DNA of 64,000 nucleotides from the NCBI RefSeq assembly GCF_947172395.1, contig NC_069090.1:9988226-10052225 (forward strand), given 5' to 3'. Below the pieces are notes generated by a model that saw nothing but the letters and a program-made list of their open reading frames with translations, was not told the DNA's origin and ran no database searches. Positions within the stretch are counted from its first letter, which is position 1; each line of letters opens with the position of its first letter. Position numbers and translations under genes: made by a program. This stretch comes from Bicyclus anynana (Eukaryota > Arthropoda > Insecta > Lepidoptera > Nymphalidae). Shown here one piece after another: positions 25,443-38,782 of this stretch.

Positions 25443-27182
25443 GAGATATGATTAAGTATCAGCGGCCAAAAGTTCATGCAAGCTGATTCCCGCCGGGTTA
25501 CCTTTAAAAATCTATGCACATTCATTGTTGTTCTGTGTCTAGATATTATGAGAAACCCGAGTTTATATCACGTTATATGAATTTCCTTTTCTTTAGGACA
25601 GTTTACTTTCATCTAAATTATATCCTTCGCCACTGTTAAGTATCTATGAGGATCCCCTTTAACTTGTAGTTACAATTATTATCTTTTGTCGCGATAAGTC
25701 TCTACGATCAGCTAAGATAACTTTTATTTTATCTTTGATCATCTTTATTTTGAACGTAGTTTTCCGGTAGGTATATTATTTACCGGTCTTGGTTCATTTG
25801 CACATATTATTTATTTGATTATATTTTCATCTTTTTAACCCCCTACACAAAAAGATTGGTGTTATACCTAAGTTTGACGTTTTAATTTAGTTTTTTGTAA
25901 GGTTTTTTGAAAGACGATGAAAATCGATTGAGCCGTTTAAAAGCTGTGATGGTTGAAAGTGGGAAATAACAACCGAAAGTCAGCAAATATACTCGAATGA
26001 AAGCGCACTGAAAAAGAATATTGATGATTTGATCGAGAATGTAATTTATAATTTCATGGGGGGTTTGCAAAATTTTAAATTTTATACCCTAGACATCTTC
26101 CAGTGGCACTTTTGTTTTAGATTCTCAAAACAAAGTATAGATACTTGCAGATAATACAACCGTTATAAATGTAAGTGTACCTATAACGCATTATGTTAGC
26201 TTCAGTTAGTTGGGTGTGAGAAAGCATTATGTGCCTAAGCTTATGTATAATGAGCTCAACATCATAACTAAAGTAATAACCTTATCTGCAATGTTAATCA
26301 ACAATTAGAGCCGATTAACAATTCAATCAAAAAAGGTGAATAAATTTCCGAAAAAAAAATTAAGTTCCTCTATCTACGGATCTACAACAAGCTATTAGTG
26401 GGGTAAAAGCTATAAAAATCACAGATTATTTCGTATTACCGGCATATTAAAATGTGTTATAGCGTGTTTATGGGGCCGGCCGTTAATTCGAGACCACCAT
26501 CTTAAATGTAAAATAAGAAACCGCGAGATAAGAATCTTAGAACATAAAAGATATGGGAACCTTTTGTGAAGCCGGCTACCGGCGTAGTACCGACGCCCAT
26601 GTATACGGCACGCACACACGCGCCAAGCGGCACACATGAAAGGCCTCTGTACGCAAACGTCGAAGCGTGAGTTGTGATTGGTGGATGCGGTGGCGACGGC
26701 CACGCCCTCTTTTATCGACGTTGCGCCGGGAACGTGCGTGAGGAACATCCGTATATGTAAATAAATAGCCTCTCTATAGGTTCGAGCCGATTTTAAAATG
26801 TCATTTCCATTCGCCTCGTCCGCCGTCTGTGGGAAATCTGCGCGGATTTTTCACAGAGGTCCTTATTGTTCCCCCTTTGATTGTTTGGCTTGGAAAATTT
26901 TGTTTCAATGTTATTTACAAGGGTATTTCTATAAATGTAGGTTAGAAACCTACCCCATAAAGTTACCTACTGCTATAAAATTCCTACCTTTACCAACAAT
27001 CCGAGATGAAAACTTACAACTTCTAGTTATATTTCCCTACCCTGAATTTTTATTTATCAAAGAAAGCTTCAAAATTATATCACATATTAATTATTGACAA
27101 CTAATATCTACCTAGGTACTTGAGAAGGTACCTATTTCATAAGATGAGCCCTACTCCTACCTAATATACAGGAAGAAATTTT

Positions 27183-27536
27183 TTTTAGTGCGGATATTTT
27201 TATATTTTGTACATAAACAAAATTTAATGATCACGTATTTTTTCTTTTTTTTTTTAACTCAAAAATAACAAAATTATCGTTAGCTAAAGTTATTTACTTT
27301 TGAACAGAATTTTAGGGTCACCCTATTGTGCGTTTATTTTATTTTCGTTTGATACCTAAAGGACGTCACCAGATCACTTTTAAGCTGAATATATCTTGTT
27401 TAGTAATAATATGTACATTATTTTGTTATTTTAGAGACATAAATTAAAAAAAAAATTACATAAAATGTATCGAACTGTTTGTAGATTTATATTCTATTAA
27501 TGATACAGAACCACGAAAAAAAATATCCGCACTAAA
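27183..27536. mobile_element. TIR element, TTTAGTGCGGATATTTTT ends
   Basis: TTTAGTGCGGATATTTTT at the left matches the complement of AAAAATATCCGCACTAAA at the right, about 350 bp apart. The inside is AT-rich and non-coding. Exact ends and target duplication are unclear. Confidence 0.72.
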
Positions 27537-27731
27537 GACCGAATCACCCTGTATAGGTATATTGTTGATCAATACTATAGGTTAGCACAATAACTACTCG
27601 TATTATGTGTTATGTCCTCATGGGACATGTTTAAGTAGGGTCTACTAGGAATCTATCTCAGAATACTTTACAATGAAATTACCTGAGGACTACTAAAGGT
27701 AAAAGCTAGATTGGTGCTCCCTAGGCCAAAA

Positions 27732-28108
27732 CAGTGGTGTAGCGTAGACCTAAGTTACCTACGTGGACAAACTGGCATCAACAAGGCATTTTCTTCATGA
27801 AGGCACCTGTACCCAAAAATGTGCCTAAAAAGTCATCCTACCATGTTTTGCCAGCTAAAACACATTTCGATTTCCGGCGTAACTATATAGGTAGTTAGTC
27901 CAACTCTAAATGTATAGGTAAATCTACTTTGTACTTACCTATACTTTACAGAATATACTTAACTATTGATAATTATATTTTAGTTTAATTAAAAGAAATC
28001 ATATATTGTCTTTCATATATTGAATCCGTCAATCTAATTGTAGCACTCAGAACCACCACGCAAGGCCGTAGGCTAGTACCCGTTTTGCCCACACTAGCTA
28101 CGCCTCTG
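27732..28108. mobile_element. Probable hAT-like MITE, imperfect TIRs
   Basis: Left CAGTGGTGTAGCGTAG versus complement of the right end CAGAGGCGTAGCTAG. No target duplication was found. A related right end, CACTACGCCACTG, occurs near 30594-30606. Confidence 0.55.
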
Positions 28109-30736
28109 CCTACATAGGTACATACTCATGACTTGACGATGTTTTGAGAAGGTCGAGGGTCATGAAAAACTGGCGGCATCACAAAGGTAGTCGTGAACGT
28201 GACTTCCCCAGGTAGCGATGGGAGGGTAGACACAATTAAACAGCTTGGTAGCATGAGTTGAGTTTTTACGAACTTTTGATTCGCGGCGCCTCTGCGGCGG
28301 ACTGGGATGCGATGACTTTGACTTTTTGTTGAAGATATTTTTTTCACTGTTATAAAACTTTTATGTTGGAGACGTGACGAGTTTAGTTATTGCTTAGCTG
28401 TTATGTTACTATAAATATCTACTTCGTAAGTCACCCTATGTATGAGCCAACTAGTCGGGTCGATGAATACCTACCTACATAAAATAAGCAATTTTCGGAA
28501 GTTCTCAAGAACAGCTCATTAGCTTTAGAAACGACTATACGACATTTCTATTTTTTTTTCAATAGGCCTACAAAAATAACAGACGTACCTAAGAGGATTT
28601 TCTGTCAGATCTGGATGACGTTGTTGCTTGGATTCCGCGGTGTTTCGCTTATATTAGCAAAATAAATAAATAAGTCACTATTTATAATGCATTTCCGCAA
28701 AATAACGCCTGCTTGTATTTAATGTTGATACCTAAGAGTATCTAATGATTCACGGGGTAATTACAAATAGCTTCAAGATTGCCAGTTTGTTTTGTAGCAA
28801 CTAACTACCTCCCGAGTTTATTCGTTACACGGATCATGCTCGAGGTCGTACGATTCGCCGCGGCGCATAAAAAAATAATTTAACACCGATTTTTCACAGC
28901 TATCTGATGGATAGCCTACTAATTTGTCTACTGTTACGGTGACTAGATCTTCGAATTTTCCGGGACAATTCAATTTTTATCCCCGCCTTCTCATACGATC
29001 GAAAATAAATGAATTTAGGACTGCCAAAAATTTGTGCCTAACCAACCAGATTGAAAATAGGTACCTGCCTACCTATACTGAAATTCATAAACAACGCGAG
29101 AAATTCATAGAATAAATGAATAAATGAACATTTTTATACAGAATAGGTTGAAACGGCAGTTGTGCTAAAATCTATAAAAGATTTTGTGTTACAACCACCA
29201 TCTCTTCACGAACGAAGATTACAATATTTTTAGCTGCAGTACAAGTACAATTAAAAACTATTAAAATTAATTAAATTAAATAAACTATTAAAATTAAAAA
29301 TTAAATATAAAACAAAAAAGTATTAAATTGCGATTTAGTTTATAAGGTAGCTTATATAATCAAATTTATACATAACTTATAATTTTTCCAATTTATATAT
29401 AATTTGAGTTACAAATACAATTAAAACTTAATATATGTGCATTTGTAATTTATACCAGTTTTATTTTAATAATTTACAGGAATAGGAAACAACACGTTGG
29501 ATCACAGAAATTACCATCAGGTACAAATAGCATCTAAGTTCTAAACACATGACTAACTTAGTCAAACAGAAACTGAGTAGGGAGATAATGTACCGTCTAT
29601 TGTATCTACTTACAAGTACATGTTATACTTAAAGGTTAGGTAGCTTATGTTGGTATTTTATCTTACTATTAAGATTTTTGGAATTAACTGGGTACCAACA
29701 AAAACTCGAAAAATATAGAAATAGAAAATATCAAAAAAAATTCATGAGCTCTTTTTTAGGTATGTAGGAATTACATATTTTTAAACATTAAAGTACTTAA
29801 AGTGTTGCAATTCCTACATTTTCCATTACCCAAGGAATATTAGTGAACAATAATTTAATATCCTATCATATCATAAAACTTTATTCAACTTTTACAAAAT
29901 TCCATCAAAAGCTGGTGATATGGTGACCCTACTGCTAACGCCATGGATGCGCCTGCGCATTGTATTGTATTAGATCAAACATGGCGTCTCTAATGACCGC
30001 GGGGACGCTGACATATTACTTTTACGTACGCTCTTACCGTTATTTATGAGGTTTTCTTTGTTTATTTGGAAATTAAGAAGCTTTATGGTACCCGGGTCGC
30101 GAGCGCTGACCTCTAGGTGTAGATCAGTTTTGATGTTATTGAATATTGTTAACGAGACCTTTTGTTATTTGAGATGACTTTAAGTAAAGTATTAACTTAT
30201 AAATTATTAGGGAGGTAGGTTATAGGTACCTATAGCTTTTACTTTATGGGAGAAGTCCGTGATACCTGTAATGCGGCTATCGTAATTTTTTTTAATGTTG
30301 CTAAAGTTTATATTAATTTATTTAATAAATTTAATTTTTTTTTTATTTTGCTAAAGTTTATAATAATTTATTGTTTATATCAATACGTAATATACGGGGT
30401 CCCTGGACTACAGTAAAAATGTAGGTAATCCACAATCTATTTTTCCCCCGGTTAAGTGTACGCTCAAAAGTTGGAAACATCCTACATAGGTTAAGTCACT
30501 GTCATATTTACTTTAACCAAGCATTTTTGTTTCTTTTGTGTGAATACCCTCATTTGCCCCTAATTAATTTTGATACAGGGCCCCTCCAAGGCACACTACG
30601 CCACTGTTTGTATTTCTTTGGAAAATGAGAAATCATTTATCTAGGTATCTAACAGACTTTTAAAAAACACCGTTTAACAGACTGTCTAAGAATCTGGTGA
30701 CTGGGGTTATGATTTCTTTTGGGTAGGTATTATGAC

Positions 30737-30812
30737 ATAAGAGGATAGAAAGACCAAAAAACAGATGGCTGGAGCATGTGAAAGAGGACATGTATGTAAA
30801 GGGAGTGGATGA
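30737..30812 (+). mobile_element. LINE 3' ORF fragment related to 2648-2985
   Basis: Shares the AGATGGCTGGAGCATGTGAA and AGAGGACATGTATGTAAAGG stretch with the longer fragment. Confidence 0.55.
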
Positions 30813-30869
30813 GTGGACTTTTAAAACAAGTTAACACTTCCCTTCTCCACTCAAATCATTCTCCCCGCC

Positions 30870-31160
30870 TATTCCAAAATAATCCATGAAGGAACCAAAC
30901 TCACTAACATAACACAACGAGTCGCCAAGTTGAAGTGGCAATGGGCAGGGCACATAGTTCGAAGAGCCGATGGATGTTGGGATCCCAAGGTGCTAAAATG
31001 GCGACCCGCACCAGAAAGCGCAGTCTTGGTCAACCCCCCACCAGCTGGACTGACAACATCAAGGTATTCGCTGCATGCAGACCGCTTAGGATCGTGATGT
31101 TTGGAAGTCCCTACAAAAGGACTATGTCCTGCAGTGAACGTCCATCGGCTGACATGATGA
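30870..31160 (+). mobile_element. RTE-like LINE reverse-transcriptase ORF 3' end
   Basis: In one frame this reads VAKLKWQWAGHIVRRADG followed by WDPKVLKWRP, and later the trailing GGAAGTCCCTACAAAAGGAC and CGTCCATCGGCTGACATGATG. This is the C-terminus and tail of a LINE found widely in Lepidoptera. It is broken and 5' truncated. Confidence 0.72.
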
Positions 31161-31585
31161 TGCAGATAGGTACAACTACAAACTCCCTATAGACAATCGA
31201 TGACTACCTATTTGAACAGTTCGTACGTATTCTTCTATGCAGTTATGTTGTATATATAAATGGGCAAGATATCCAGAGCAAGTAGGTATCCATTACGAAG
31301 TCTTGTCAGTCATCCATCATGTCTCGAGTGTCTTCTGGACTCATTACGAAGCCGTCATGTGAAACTTTATGCTAAGAGAGCTAAACTTGATAAATGGTTT
31401 TAGCAAATAACTCCATAATGTGATTGGCAGCTGAATTTATGCCTTTTTAAATGTTTCTACATTCACGGACTACGTCGGTTAGGGTACCTACCTATAGGTA
31501 GACACATATTGTGCGAGCAATTAGGTAGAAACATTTTCGACATAAGAGGGCCATTATTATATAAGTAGGTAACTTATGTTAAAGA

Positions 31586-31650
31586 AAAATGTATCAAAAT
31601 TTGGACCTTGATGCTCACGAGATTACTTACTGCAATGTTAAATGTGCTAT
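31586..31650 (+). mobile_element. Short LINE fragment related to 63256-63500
   Basis: AAATTTGGACCTTG then GCTCACGAGATTAC resembles the start of the LINE fragment near the right end of the window. Confidence 0.45.
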
Positions 31651-31660
31651 GTTAAATTGA

Positions 31661-31855
31661 GCTGTGATAGCCAAGTGGATATGACCTCTACTTTCGATTC
31701 GATGGGTGTAGGTTCAAAACCGGTCCAGGGCATGCACCTCCAACTTCAGTTATGTGCATTTTAAGAAATTAAATATCACGTGTCCCAAATGGTGAAGGAA
31801 AAGCATGGTGAGGAAACCTGCATATATGTAGGTATGTGAAGTCTGCCAATAGGGA
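31661..31855 (+). mobile_element. tRNA-derived SINE family A, 3' truncated
   Basis: The head CTGTGATAGCCAAGTGGATA carries an A-box-like sequence; GGTTCAAAACC is a decayed B-box. The body continues through CACGTGTCCCAAATGGTGAA and then diverges. Confidence 0.82.
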
Positions 31856-32357
31856 CCTACTCTAAAACATTTTTCAGTACTCTAGTAAAACTAAACGACT
31901 AAAACGACTCGTATTGTAAGCGTTTGTCCGGGTTTGATTTTAATGGAACTTTCTCTGCAGGAGAGATGAGCTTTGTAGAAGGCAACATAAATTTAATATA
32001 AATAAAAAAAAATTCTACCTACGTAAAATTTTTGCCGCCGTAACACAAGACATTAGCAAGTGACGGCATTCATAGATCTAACAGCGCCAATCACAAACCG
32101 ATGCCTTGTAGCGAATGACGTCACAGTTTATGATTGGCGTTTGCGGTGACGTGATAAAAACACAATTTTGTTTTATAAAAATATTACTATTACGAGATTA
32201 TTTTCACAAAAAAAATGTGATTAGAGTTTCTAGGGATCTAAACCGCCTATATGCAAAAGTTCTTAGTTTTATAAAGCAAGCGAGTAGCCTATTGGAAATA
32301 TAGAATGTAGGTACAAGTACCACAGTAGGTATATCTATATAAAAACCTACATTGCAA

Positions 32358-32436
32358 CAATGCTCCGTGACCACAAATCGTGACCATAGCGATTGTAGGC
32401 GCGCGTGTGCGGTGGCTTTATTTATTTTGTACGTCT
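32358..32436. repeat. Dispersed direct repeat, copy 1
   Basis: GTGACCACAAATCGTGACC through GTGGCTTTATTTATTTTG matches 33574-33647 with several changes. Family unknown. Confidence 0.6.
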
Positions 32437-32520
32437 TTTAGGTACTGAATATATAGGAACTTTGTAATGCACCTACAGATGTTTACATAATATTACAACA
32501 GGCGGCCGCGGCTTCAGTCG

Positions 32521-32825
32521 TTTTTTTTTTAAATTCTTTACAAGTTAGCCCTTGACTACAATCTCACCTGATGGTAAGTGATGATGCAGTCTAAGATGGA
32601 AGCGGGCTAACTTGTTAGGAGGAGGATGAAAATCCACACCCCTTTCGGTTTCTACACGGCATCGTACCGGAACGCTAAATCGCTTGGCGGTACGTCTTTG
32701 CCGGTAGGAAGGTAACTAGCCATGGCCGAAGCCTCCCACCAGCCAGACCTAGACAAATTAAGAAAATCTCAATCTGCCCAGCCTGGGATCGAACCCAGGA
32801 CCTCCGTTTTGTAAATCGTTGAATT
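32521..32825 (-). mobile_element. tRNA-derived SINE family B, near full length
   Basis: Starts with a poly-T run on the plus strand (its poly-A tail), then TAGCCCTTGACTACAATCTC, GGGCTAACTTGTTAGGAGG, ACTAGCCATGGCCGAAGCC. The B-box lies in GGGATCGAACCCAGGACCTC at the right. Other copies: 38783-39038 and 53946-54058. Confidence 0.85.
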
Positions 32826-32851
32826 TGATTTTATTTATCACCATTAGAAAC

Positions 32852-32963
32852 TTATATTCGGCTCACTGCTTAGGTCGAGTCTCCTCTCAGAATGAGAGGG
32901 GTTAGGTCAATAGTTCACAACGCTGGCCCAATGCGGATTGGCAGACTTCACACACGCAGAGTT
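32852..32963 (-). mobile_element. SINE family A body fragment, reversed
   Basis: ATATTCGGCTCACTGC, TCAGAATGAGAGGGGTTAGG and GGCAGACTTCACACACGCAG match the family A body. Confidence 0.8.
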
Positions 32964-33573
32964 TGTAAAGAGAAGAGGGAGGGATTCCCCCTTTAAGGAG
33001 AGGGGATTCGAAGCACAAACTCACTTCTATGCTTCAATTTGGCATGCCGTTTTTTTGTTTGTGTTTGTCTATCAATGTTTCTATGGACCAAAGTAAATTC
33101 ATAATCTGCTTAGTCCAAAACTAAGGAAGGTTTTTCTTTTTCCTATCAAAATTGTTTTATTGAAAAATTGTATGCGTGGAACCTATAGAAGCAAAACAAA
33201 GGCGATTCTTGATTCAAGTCGAGCCGTCAAGCACATCGCGACCATTGGTGCGCACAGGGTGTTTTTAGGGTATGCACTATAATACGTACAAATTGGTTAC
33301 AAAATAGAAATTTCCTTCTCCAAAGGAGATTCGTAATGACTCCTCAGGGTAAGCAGTGCATTCTTGCATCTATGGAGTGCACGCCATTAATCACGACCAA
33401 CACATTATCAGTTTTACCGGATGTCATGCCGGCAGCGGTGCAGGCATATGGATATATCGGACCGTGTGTGGCTAGCATTACAAAACAATACCTTGTGTAC
33501 CTAACTCTCTTTCCTCTGTATCTATAGGTACGTAAGATAAGTTGCTACATTGATAACAAATAACAATAACAGT

Positions 33574-33647
33574 AACATGACCGCAAATCGTGACCGGCCA
33601 GATAGTCGTGTACCTGTGCGTGTACAGTGGCTTTATTTGTTTTAAGT
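33574..33647. repeat. Dispersed direct repeat, copy 2
   Basis: Diverged partner of 32358-32436 about 1.2 kb away, same orientation. Confidence 0.6.
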
Positions 33648-33746
33648 TTCATCATATCTTGACTGGAAATCGGACTAGACATTGTAGCATAATTGTTCCG
33701 TCTCCAACATGAATTTTGTACCTAAAGAGGTACAAAATATTATCTT

Positions 33747-33880
33747 TACAAATATTATAAAGCTGAAGATTTTGTTAGATTGTTTGCTTGAACTCGCTAA
33801 TCTCAGGAACTACTGGTCTGATTTGAAAAATTATTTCAGTGTTAGATAGCCTATTTATCGAGGAAGGCTTTAAGCGTACC
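33747..33880 (+). mobile_element. Helitron-like (Lep1-type) element, 3' truncated
   Basis: CAAATATTATAAAGCTGAAG, TCAGGAACTACTGGTCTGATT and TTTATCGAGGAAGGCTTTAAG follow the family order; the 3' hairpin is missing. Confidence 0.72.
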
Positions 33881-34322
33881 CTCATATATTGAGATACTTG
33901 GTAGAGATACTCAACAACATGTAAGGTATACCTATGTTTAACTGTCGCGCTCGAGTAAATCTTAATATCCCCTATTAGGCTATATTAGTCATATACCTTC
34001 ATAAATGAAAATATGTCAATTATGTATTTACTACTTACTTCTAGCAAGCTAGATAATAAGCTTTTTTGCTACAATAGATTATTATTTGTCTATCAACACA
34101 ATAACACGACGAAGTATCTACCTGTACTTAAAGATAATTATTCCCTTATTGTCACATACTGGTAATTTACAGAAGAAGCCTTTACAGATGGTTACGTAAT
34201 CGATAATTGCATGTTTTAAGAAATCGTACATCAGAATTCACGCAGATGAGGGCAAAAACTGTAAATGAACATAATCGCAGAATAAATAAAACGGTGACGA
34301 AGAGGTCAGCGAGTACACATTC

Positions 34323-34910
34323 AGTCCGTGCTAATGACAATTGACGAGGGTACGTCCATAACGCATCAGGTAATTTGTTTGATGACAACTTTGACACAGT
34401 AAACCATCTACATTACCCAGTGCATCATAGAAGAGGTTTTTTTCTTGATTGTGTAAGTTTGCTCCTTAATGGGACCACAACAGCGTCAACGAAAGATAGA
34501 AAATGAACTGTCAGAGTCAAGTCCTAGGGCTAGAAGAACAGGAGGTTGAAACTTCCGCTCGGTAGTCCGTGCTAATGACGATTGACGACGGAACATCCAT
34601 AACGCGTCAAGTAATTTGTTTGGCACCGTAAATCGCTACTATTTTGCCCAGTGCATCTTAGTCCATAGAGAGGACGCTCTCTTCTCTGATTGTGTAGGTT
34701 CGCTCCTTAATGGGACCACAGAAGGATCACCGAAAGGTTAAAACTCTGCCAGAGTTAAGCCACAATGCTAGAAGAACAGGGGGTTGAAACTTCCGCTCGG
34801 TAGTCCGTGCTAATGACGGCTGACGACGGAACATCCTTATCGCATCAAGTAATTTGTTTGATGACAACTTTGACACAGTAAAATGCTATTAAGTTGCCCA
34901 GACCATAGAA
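34323..34910. repeat. Tandem repeat, unit about 240 bp, about 2.5 copies
   Basis: AGTCCGTGCTAATGAC recurs at 34323, 34564 and 34802 (spacing 241 and 238). Other shared words are ATAACGC(A/G)TCA, GTAATTTGTTTG, CTCCTTAATGGGACCACA and GGTTGAAACTTCCGCTCGG. The third copy stops after its first 110 bp. Copies are diverged and no ORF is kept. Confidence 0.85.
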
Positions 34911-35677
34911 ACAGAGGCCAACGGCTAACTTATATAATTTGTCACAAAATTACTAAACTTAGTTAATTTGTCCAAAACACAGACTAAGTAAGAAAGAAAA
35001 AAAAACGTTTATTTTAAAATTGTGTAACATCACAATGCCTTGCTCTATAAAGTGTATGATGCTTGAACCACCGCGGCATGTCGGTATCAAAACACAAGTA
35101 GTAGAAGCAACAAATGCTACTTTGCTATGTTTGGCACAACCTTGTAAAAGGCAACAGCTCAGCATTGTGCAAGTGTCTTGCTAAGACATCTCAAGACCTA
35201 TTAAGAAATCTACTCGTAGTATCGGCCAGTATTGGTCGAAGAAACGATCAATAAAAAACCTGTAAGTATTAAAAATTTTGCTGTCGACAAAAAAAACATT
35301 CTTCGCAAATAGCTTTCTAAAAAGACATGTCGATTCAAATATTTAAGTATTGAAGAAGCGATCCATCCAACACCTGTAAGTAGTAAAGTTTTTGTTGACA
35401 ACAAGGAAGCTTTCCTCGCAAATTGTTTTATAAATAAAACAGAAGAAGAAGTCGTCAACAGCACGCTCGCCAGTAATGGCGAGTGAGCATACGAAATTGT
35501 ACAATGAGACGAGACGCGGCACGCGTTACGTGCGCGCTGCGTGCCGAATCAGCAATGTACGGTGTGCCACCGGTACGTTTGCCGGCGTTTTTATTACCCA
35601 CAGAAAGTTGTGATTTTAGCGATCTATGGTTCTTCTGCCTGAATCTGCCTTGTTGCGCCAGTAGTTAACTGTTGTGG

Positions 35678-35840
35678 CGTTGGATCATGGTTTTGGGTTC
35701 GAGCTCTCGATCGGGGCATGAATTAAGCTTCCTTTATTCCAATACTTTTCCTATTGTAAGAAGAATATTCGCCATATCTTTTTAAATACGACCAATATTC
35801 CCATTCCTCTCCAACTAGTCGATAAAGACTGTGTTACGAG
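35678..35840 (+). mobile_element. Probable tRNA-headed SINE of a third family
   Basis: A B-box-like GGTTTTGGGTTCGAGCTC is followed by AGAAGAATATTCGCCATATC and CAACTAGTCGATAAAGACTG. The second part matches 18808-18890, so this is a repeat family. Confidence 0.55.
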
Positions 35841-38782
35841 TAGTTAGACTTTATAGTATTTTAGACAAAATGATACAGTCCTTACAACTCTTGTGGAAAC
35901 CGATTATATACCTACTATAACCAAAATATAGCATTTCTAGAGTTTCATTAATCTAGAGCACAAAGCATAAAAACTTACATAAAACTTCAATAGATGATAG
36001 AAACACAAAAATTGTACTCAATTGTTTCCATACCAAAACAACTAATACAACAACAACAAAAAAGAAGCCAAGACAAAACGTAGCAGTGGCGCGGGCGCTA
36101 GAAGATTAATGTGGTGAAGTAACTTTACCTACAAGAGCATATATAAATTAGGTAGCATCAACCGCACAGTAGAAACTCTCAGCACAAAGCCTGAATGCAA
36201 TATAATTAAAAGGGCCGAGCCAAACACGATCAATCTCAACTCCATCTCCCCACTTAAAGTCAAAATAATAGATGGCCAAGTCTAATGTCACTTTTTTCTT
36301 CAGGCCGGCGCACAGCGTACAAGGCGGAATTGACAGGTCATCAGCGAAGGCGCAGGCGCACGGTGACGATGCTCTTTCTTTCACCCGACGGCGATACATG
36401 AAAAGATACATCGCTCGTGGAGCTCTCCACACGATTGTAATCCTTATTCAGTAGCCAAGAGAACAGTAAGTTCCATGAAATCACCACGCGAAAAGTCTTT
36501 TGTGTTTCAGTTCAAGTGCCTCCTGTTCGGTTCTTTTTTTCAAAGATTATCTTCGGCGGCCGAGGCGTGAAGGCCGAGTGCCACACAACATGGCGTCGAC
36601 AGGTTTCTTCCCGCTTTTTTTACTTCTTTGTTTCTCCACGATTGTCTATCGATGTTTCATCGATTTTTGAATAACTTTTCTTTTTTTTCGCATTATCAAC
36701 TCGGGATTGTTTATAATATTTACATACAGCCTAATGTTTCAGAGGTGCTATGAGAAATGTTGAATTTGAATTCTGGGAAAATAAATAAACATCATCAAAG
36801 GATATTTAAAAGCTCGTGGTTCCGAACTGCGAGGCTTTAGTTTTTCGCAGAATGAAATGATTTAGTACTGGCCGTAAAATTTTGCAAACAATAAAATGAA
36901 GGAGGTCCGTTGATACGGTAGCTAGAGATTTGGTCAAACTCTGAAGGATATCGTCAGGTACCATAATTTGAAATAACTCGACCGTGTAATTTAGATACCG
37001 GTGGAATAAAATTGTAGTTGTAAAACTTTTAGGCAATTAATTAATTCCACTAACCGTTCTAAAAAAAAGAAAAAGAATGTTGTTTGTAGCAATTATCAGC
37101 AGATAACAGGAACTTGACTAATAGTTCAATAACCATCTTTCGGTTCACAGGGTTTAAAATAATTATTTCTGCATAGGTATATGCTTTATGCTTGACTGAG
37201 ATTAGCGAATGCCGTAAAACTGTTGCGAAAGTAGGAATTTCCCCATTATTTTCTCTCTTTTATTAATATTTAACTCTACTGCTGCCGAAAATTAGATTCA
37301 AAATAGATTGATTATTTGCATCTTATACGATTTTTGCATTCTACGAAAGCCAATTAACTCTTTAATTTGTCGAAGTACAAAATTAAGTTTTATGTTTAGG
37401 GAATAAGGTGCAATTTTAGTCGTCAATTAATGAGGAAGTTGGAGGAAATGAGGCGTTGCAGGTTCGATTCCCGATTCGGGCTATTAAAGTGTTAAGGTTA
37501 AGTTGAATAATGGCACGGCCGGGTTGTTAGCATATGTTTTGTGATGAATGGGCCGTTTTGACTGAACAAGCGTTCAATTGAGTGTCGGATGTCATTATGT
37601 TTGTGTAGATGAGTTATGTGATTCTGAGAATGTTTTGTTACGCCGGAATGGGGTCGTTGACCTAGTAGTTTGAATCTTGAAATTACTTGTTTATTCACTA
37701 CTTTAAATATTACTCGCATTTAGATAAATAAAACTTGCAATATTTTTAATCTTTTAATCTCGATATAATATGAACAAATAATTATTATCCTTTCTTGGAA
37801 AATTTATTGCGTTTTTTAAGGTGCATAATTATTTTTATTTTTTCATTTCGTTTTAACAAAAAGTAAAAATAAAAGCCTCAATAGATCTACTATCACCGAG
37901 AGGTCGTGGTTCAATCCCAGTCCGTACCCACTCATAAGTCTTTTCCGACTAACATCAGCCAAACCAAACAAAACCCAAAATTATAAGAGTAAGCAGTGCT
38001 TTTACGCTTCTATGGAGTGCAGACCTACGACTATCCTCCTCGTATGTCCATACTAACAGCATCTTGTTCCTCATTAGTATACATATCACCTCCATTGGGA
38101 AACAGAATCATTAAGACGGCATAGAATAATAATCGATGTCAGATCAATAAATTACCATTGTTGTTCGTTTTATGGTGACTCAGGGGGTCCAATTAAACGT
38201 GTGTGATAGGCCCTTGCTCCGACCGGCTGGGGTCTCACACGCGATATATTAGTAGTTTTTACTTTTTAACCGACTTTGAAACAAGAACGAGATAACAATT
38301 TGACGCGTATGTTTGTTACTTCATAACTTTATCATTTATCAACTAATATTATGTCATTGTTTGTTTTGTTTTGTTGTTTGAATTGGTATTATCTACTTCC
38401 AGATTGGTCCGGCTTTTTATTGAAATCGATTAAGCACTTTATTTTTAAAATCAAAATATGTGGTATTTATCTATGCTTTCCGGTTTAATGACGAAGCTGG
38501 ATTGTCTTAAGACTTCGTAACTTTTATACCCAGGATAAAACTTAAAATAAATATTTTTCGTTTTTAGTGATGTACCTACGAGTAGGTATATTTCATGCTC
38601 GTACGTCTGAACTTTTTTTTTTCTTTCTATAACTAGGTTTTATTTCCCGCCTTGGCTTCGCACGAATGTATCAAAATCAAAAACAACTGCAACCTAACTC
38701 CGTTCTTCGTTTCCGTTAGACCAACAAAGCTGTTATTGATGCCTATACATTTCAGTAAGCAATGTAGGTATTTATTTGTGGT

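Noticed and set aside
26419..26748. 109-aa minus ORF
   Set aside because: Cys/Arg/His-rich low-confidence frame in a GC-richer intronic island; no domain, splice sites or phase fit with Lim1.
34323..34910. CRISPR-like array
   Set aside because: Units are about 240 bp and diverged throughout, with no short repeat/unique spacer pattern, and the genome is animal.
36148..36454. Overlapping 94-aa minus and 60-aa plus ORFs
   Set aside because: No domain, no splice-site support, and both strands open in the same GC-richer patch; regulatory DNA is as likely.
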